Shown piece after piece: positions 59,641 to 64,000 of a DNA stretch of 64,000 bases. Under the pieces are notes generated by a model. That model saw only the letters and a program-made list of their open reading frames with translations, ran no database searches and had not been told where the DNA came from. The position numbers and the translations under genes are program-made. Each line of letters opens with the position of its first letter. Position 1 is the stretch's first letter. The DNA lies in contig NW_024466218.1 of assembly GCF_017591425.1 (NCBI RefSeq), positions 13,840,001-13,904,000 on the forward strand, read 5' to 3'. This DNA is from Ochotona curzoniae. Its lineage: Eukaryota > Chordata > Mammalia > Lagomorpha > Ochotonidae.

Positions 59641-60867
59641 AACAAGTGGTCCCCTTACAAAGGTGAAGTGGCGACGCATTCCTGCATACGTTTTTGTCTC
59701 TTCTTGCTAACCAGCGGCTTCATTTTGCCTGCGCTGAAGATGTATCTTGGATTTGAATCTTTGTTGAACTTTATGAAACGCGAATGGAAGGGATATGTTA
59801 GTAAAATTTAAAAAAAGAAATAATTAACCACACCGTCAACGAGGAGACAAGTGCCATGAAATTGGATGTCAGATTTTTCCAAGAGTTCTTAACAGGAAGC
59901 CTCCCACCGAGAGGCACAGCCTGATATCGCCTCCCAGGAGAGTGGCTCTTAGGAGCTGCATGCACTCTGCCCAGGTGTTACAACAAGTGCCGCCAACTGG
60001 ATCCTTCAAATCGGGAGAAAGCCTTGGCAGTTATTCTAAAACCTTTAAAACTGAGGCATTCACCTGGAAGTGCAAAGAAAACTGCATATTTACAGATAGA
60101 AAACAACGCCAGCTTTCATACATTAATAGACCGTGTGTGAATATGTGTGTATACATTTGTGCTATCCATGTCTTTACTCTTTGTTGCTGCTGTTACATTC
60201 TTTATTTCTTTAAAGTCTCTTTCATTTGTTACTAATTACATGGCATAGAGCAGTAAATAACCTGTGATGTTCAAAAGAACACATCTCTATAAATGTAGAA
60301 TTGTTCGATCCAGTGAGAAGCTTTGCTGTTCTCCTAAAGCAATCGGCACATCTGGGTACCAACCACAAATGTTACCCTCTTTCTAAAGGTGAGACCCAAA
60401 TCAGAAAGGTCCTGTCCACAGCAGTTGGAATGCAGAGGAAATTAATGAGAGAGACAGTGATGCTGAATCACAGGCATTTATAGTTAGTATTATCCTCCTC
60501 GCACAGATCACTGCATGGAGAATAAATGTCATCTGCTAAATGGAGAGAAAGGAAGAAAAAAGAGAGACGCTGGAGTGTTGCGATGAGCACCTATCTAATG
60601 TTGGCTAGAAGGACGCATGTAAAAGTTTTTAGAAGTTAAAACACTATAGAGATACAAAATACTATTATTTTCACTACAGTAGAGTTCGAGAGAGATGAAG
60701 TCACACTTAAACCGCAGCCTCCTTCCTTAAATTGCATCCGTCCACTTATTACTTCTTACATTTCTAGCTGTACTATACAATTACCCAGCTCCTTCAACAG
60801 AATCCTGTGGAACGGCTGGCTCGAAAAGGCTACCTCTTTGTTTCACTCCCTAATTATTTTCATTATT
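59641..60867. other. unique DNA, no gene seen
   Basis: No repeat recognised. 60390-60550 is motif-dense ('gatgctgaatcacaggcatt', 'gagaataaatgtcatctgct') and could be regulatory, but there is no direct evidence. Confidence 0.35.
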
Positions 60868-60896
60868 ATCAAATGAAGAAAAAGTCTTCATTTGAT
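60868..60896. repeat. perfect short hairpin
   Basis: ATCAAATGAAGA (60868-60879) and TCTTCATTTGAT (60885-60896) are perfect inverted repeats around a 5-base loop AAAAG. No T-run follows that would suggest a terminator. Confidence 0.9.
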
Positions 60897-60949
60897 GGCC
60901 CCAGTCCTAAGCAAACATCATGAAAATTATTGCCATACGCTGTAATATA

Positions 60950-61090
60950 CCTAATGATAGTAATAGTCACAGCTTATCTAAGTAATTCAGGCACATAGAA
61001 TACACATGTGTTATTTATACATATACTATCATATTATAACATCCAAGGCTTGTGTGATAGGTTTATTAGTTTTACCTCTATTATCAATGA
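60950..61090 (-). repeat. possible MIR fragment
   Basis: 'attcaggcacatagaataca', 'tatacatatactatcatatt' and 'gataggtttattagttttac' follow, with gaps, the MIR order (tgtgccaggcac, then tttacatacattatctcatt, then gaggtaggtactattattatcc). Strongly diverged. Confidence 0.35.
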
Positions 61091-62164
61091 TCATAGAACA
61101 TTTATTAAGATATGTTAAATTTGTGCGAAATCATATATCTATCCACATATTCATAAAATTTGACCTAAAAATAGCTTGGCATATTGTAAGACCTACACTT
61201 GTTTAATTGACCTAGTGTTAACGAAGGGGTAATGACTTCAAATGTGAGTATTGGACCAGCAGCTGTGTCGAAAAATATCCATGTACATAGACAAATACTG
61301 TGCTGTGATATGAAGGCATTAAAAAAGTGAGCAGGTAAGTTATATTTCACTAGCTTAAAATGCTCTTTGTTCAGTAGGTCCAAGGTCACACTGAGTGGGG
61401 TTTCTGTATCTTGTTCTCCACTGTGGAGCGGGAGATCCAACCAGATCTCAGATACCTAGAGATTGAATTCCTCTGTTAATGACTCCAAGCAGCGGCCTTA
61501 ACTCAATTGCAAGCTAAGAAAACTTCCTTGGGACCTTATTGCCTCTCCGTGTGGATTGCTTTACCGGATTAACTTCATTTGACCATAATATAAGTTCTGT
61601 GGCACAAAATGTTTTGTCTCCAGTTGTTTGTTTTCACTACTATAGCTCCAGTGCCTATAGTAGTACACATGGAAAATTTTCAGTAAGTAGCTTTTAAAAA
61701 AAAAATGGATATAGTTCCTTAGGCTTAGGGGCTCCCCCATCTGTCCCACTCACTACTGCCTCTTTCTATACCCCTAAACTGCTTTCCCCTGTATTACATT
61801 TAGGTGTCTATGGGAGTAATCTATAACCGATGCACCTTAAGTTAAATGTTGTTAGTCATTCATTGTGTAGGTACACAGCACCGTGTGACCTTTCCTCTAC
61901 TGTCAATCCGTATTTGTAACCAACATTTGTGACCGCGCTACGATTGTGGCCTCCTTGTGTGGATAGCTCATGTTTCCAGGTGGAGCACTAACACCTACTA
62001 AATCTACTTTTTCTTCGTAACTTCATTGGCAGAGCCTGCATTTATGCTCCAGGGTACAGGACTATTGACTGAATGAAAACAATGATCAAAATTTCGATGG
62101 TGTTGAACTTGGGGCATGTGAGAAAGTAACCTATGAACGGAGCAGGACTCTGTATGCTCTATGA
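61091..62164. other. unique DNA, nothing recognised
   Basis: No gene, RNA or repeat family supported. Confidence 0.4.
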
Positions 62165-62480
62165 TCAAGGAAGAGTAGGCACGTAGCACTACAGCTGACT
62201 TTGTGCCTGAGATGTGTCCGCTCCATGTTAGAGAGACTGTGTTCAACATTTCCTCTGGTTTCTGGTTCCAGCTTTCTGCTGAGATAGACCCTGGGAAGCA
62301 AGAGTTGATGGCTCAAAAAACAAGTTCCAAACAGCCGTGTGAAACATCTGAGTTCAGTTCCTGGGTCTCAGCTTCTACTGGCCTCATTGTGGGTGTCTGG
62401 GGAGTAGACCAGGGGATTGGAGCACCCCTTCTTTCACTTTTGCTCTGCTTTGCTACTTCGTAAGTAAATAAATAATATAA
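62165..62480 (+). repeat. old CSINE
   Basis: 'ccagctttctgctgagatag', 'accctgggaagcaagagttg', 'atggctcaaaaaacaagttc', 'gggtctcagcttctactggc' and 'gtgtctggggagtagaccag' follow the older CSINE consensus. The A-rich tail is AAGTAAATAAATAAT. Confidence 0.7.
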
Positions 62481-62518
62481 AAGAACTAGTGCTTCACTTG
62501 AAATACCTCAGAAACAGA

Positions 62519-62543
62519 AATATTTTATTTATTTATTATTTAC

Positions 62544-62578
<35 letters not shown>

Positions 62579-62582
62579 TTCA
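62519..62582. repeat. (TTTA)n microsatellite
   Basis: About 15 TTTA units with two interruptions. Confidence 0.95.
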
Positions 62583-62599
62583 TTGAGCAGCAACTTTAG

Positions 62600-62676
62600 A
62601 TCAGAGGTTTCTAGCTGTGACACTGTTTATACTTGAGCCAGTTGAGTCTTGGTTGTGGGGACTTTGGCCCTCCATC
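62600..62676 (-). mobile_element. possible MER5-type hAT-Charlie remnant
   Basis: 'cagaggtttctagctgtgac' then 'actgtttatac' and 'tcttggttgtggggact' resemble the end of the MER5 nonautonomous DNA transposon (caggggttctcaacc, then ggcactattgac, then tctttgttgtgggggct). Diverged fragment. Confidence 0.4.
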
Positions 62677-63332
62677 TCATTTACATCAATTCAAAGTGCT
62701 TGTAAAAACATTCAGATAAAATCATCCCATTGGCTTAGGTGATTTGCTGCAGCAGGACTTTGCTGATCTTCAGCAAACAGGCATCTGGCTGCTCACTACC
62801 GTACCTGTGGCTGAGAAGGAGCCTGCGAGATTCATTGGATTCATTTGACTATGACATTAAGTGTGCCAGTTCAAACTGTGCATGTCACTTCGTACTCTTG
62901 GCAGGTGAGTCATTGCGATTCTTGGCCTTACCGAGCCTAACCTGTGGTACCCTTTGGCACCCTTTGGCATACTCCACCATCATGCAGCAACTCTGGCATC
63001 AGTTGGCACTTGGACCACTTCCCTCTTAACTGAGGCAAAATTTTAGGTGGAGTAATTGTGGAATAAATAATCAACTTTGACACAGGACAGATTTTGATTT
63101 TTTTGTCTTTCTTGGAATATTATTTCTGGAATACATTGGTTGGTTGCTGAACTCAGACTTCCACCATCAACCCAAGGCCTTCGCTGGTCTCCTCCACTTT
63201 CTGTGTAAATTCCCAATATCAACAATCTCAGATGCCAAATATGCCATTTCTTCAATTGTCCTTGAGATCTCTTTCAGAATAAATGCTTTAGTTTTAAGGG
63301 ATAGATAACATTCTTTAAATTTTGTTGTTCTT
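62677..63332. other. unique DNA, nothing recognised
   Basis: Short open frames at 62739-63029 (plus, 96 codons) and 63043-63255 (minus, 70 codons) have no domain. A local repeat 'ggtaccctttggcacccttt' (62946-62965) contains a short tandem CCCTTTGGCA duplication. Confidence 0.4.
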
Positions 63333-63637
63333 GGGCCTGGCGCGATAACCTAGTAGCTAAAGTTCTCATCTTACATGCTCCAGGATCCCATCTGGGTGCT
63401 GGTTCATGTCCCAGTGGCCCTGCTTCCCTTCTAGCTCCCTACTTGTGGTCTGGGAAAGCAGTCAAGGACCCATGGAAGGGACCTGGAAGAGGCTCTGGGC
63501 TCCTGGCTTCAGATCAGCTCAGCTCTGTCCATCGCAGCCACCTGGGGAGTGAATCGGTAGATGGAAGGTATTTTTCTCTGTCTCTCCTCCTCTCTGTATA
63601 TCTGATTTCCCAATAAAAGTAAATACATCTTTAAAAA
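63333..63637 (+). repeat. full-length CSINE
   Basis: 'gggcctggcgcgataaccta' head, 'aggatcccatctgggtgctg', 'ggtctgggaaagcagtcaag', 'cagccacctggggagtgaat' and the tail 'tgatttcccaataaaagtaa'. A weak flanking duplication (AATTTTGTTGTTCT and AATTTTTGTTATTCT) is visible. Confidence 0.88.
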
Positions 63638-64000
63638 AATTTTTGTTATTCTCCATCATTAACACAACGCCTATCAATTAGTACAGAGCATGTGCCTGGT
63701 ATATAAGTTTCATTAATGGATGTAAATAACCATAATATTTATGCAAATATTATAAACCAATGAAGTGGTCATCAGGCTGAGTCAGAAATTAGCGTGCTTT
63801 CACTCCGAGGTCATGATAGTGACAGAGAATGTACACATATCTGGAGCCTAAGCTGTGATTGCATTTGCTTTAAATTGAGATGTTTGGGGAACCATCAAAG
63901 ACTTAGCTATGTTATTATGGACATCTGTTAAGAATGCTAAAGGTAAACAATCACCTGAAAGAAATATTTGCTTGCCTGTAGTGGGAAACAGCAGCTCATT
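63638..64000. other. unique DNA to window end
   Basis: No gene. The octamer ATGCAAAT-like site 'atttatgcaaatattata' (63741-63758) and TGTAAATAA (63720-63728) are present. Both are common in AT-rich DNA. Confidence 0.35.

Overview
The window is mammalian nuclear DNA. It is AT-rich, lacks any operon-like gene packing, and is full of tRNA-derived SINEs, LINE-1 sequence and simple repeats. The commonest repeat is a SINE of about 320 bp with a polymerase III A box and B box, the motif CCCATATGGG, the phrase GCCTGGGAAAGCAGTCGAGG, and a 3' end reading TTTCCAATAAA followed by poly(A). That is the CSINE family (rabbit C repeat) of lagomorphs, so the host is a lagomorph. The young copies differ from the rabbit consensus as I remember it (GGTTCTAATCCC instead of GGTTCGAGTCCC, and a CTTTCCAATAAA tail). 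I infer a pika (Ochotona) rather than a rabbit or hare, but no search was run.

I find no host protein-coding exon, tRNA gene or intact host RNA gene. Outside the LINE-1, no open reading frame looks like a conserved protein; many of those from 2 kb to 63 kb are translations of SINE copies. The sequence reads as intergenic or deep intronic DNA.

Layout: 1-33.5 kb is AT-rich DNA with about 20 SINE copies of mixed age (the youngest at 2216-2558 and 10569-10888, each with target-site duplications), old MIR remnants, an old L1 3' end (22.1-22.5 kb) and several microsatellites. 33.5-40.25 kb holds the most important object: an apparently complete LINE-1 of about 6.7 kb inserted in the tail of an older SINE. 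It has a CpG-rich 5' UTR, an intact ORF1 (320 aa), an intact ORF2 (1270 aa, all inspected endonuclease, reverse transcriptase and Cys-motif residues present), a G-rich 3' UTR, poly(A), and a 16-bp target-site duplication. ORF1 and ORF2 proteins would together form the ribonucleoprotein that copies L1 RNA into new sites and also mobilises SINE RNAs such as CSINE.

40.25-64 kb returns to AT-rich DNA with more SINEs, an old L1 ORF2 remnant (50.3-51.6 kb) that contains a U2 snRNA-derived fragment, a diverged inverted pair near 48.1 and 49.2 kb, and motif-dense non-repetitive blocks (best at 52.9-53.45 kb) that could be conserved regulatory elements. The last statement is inference only.
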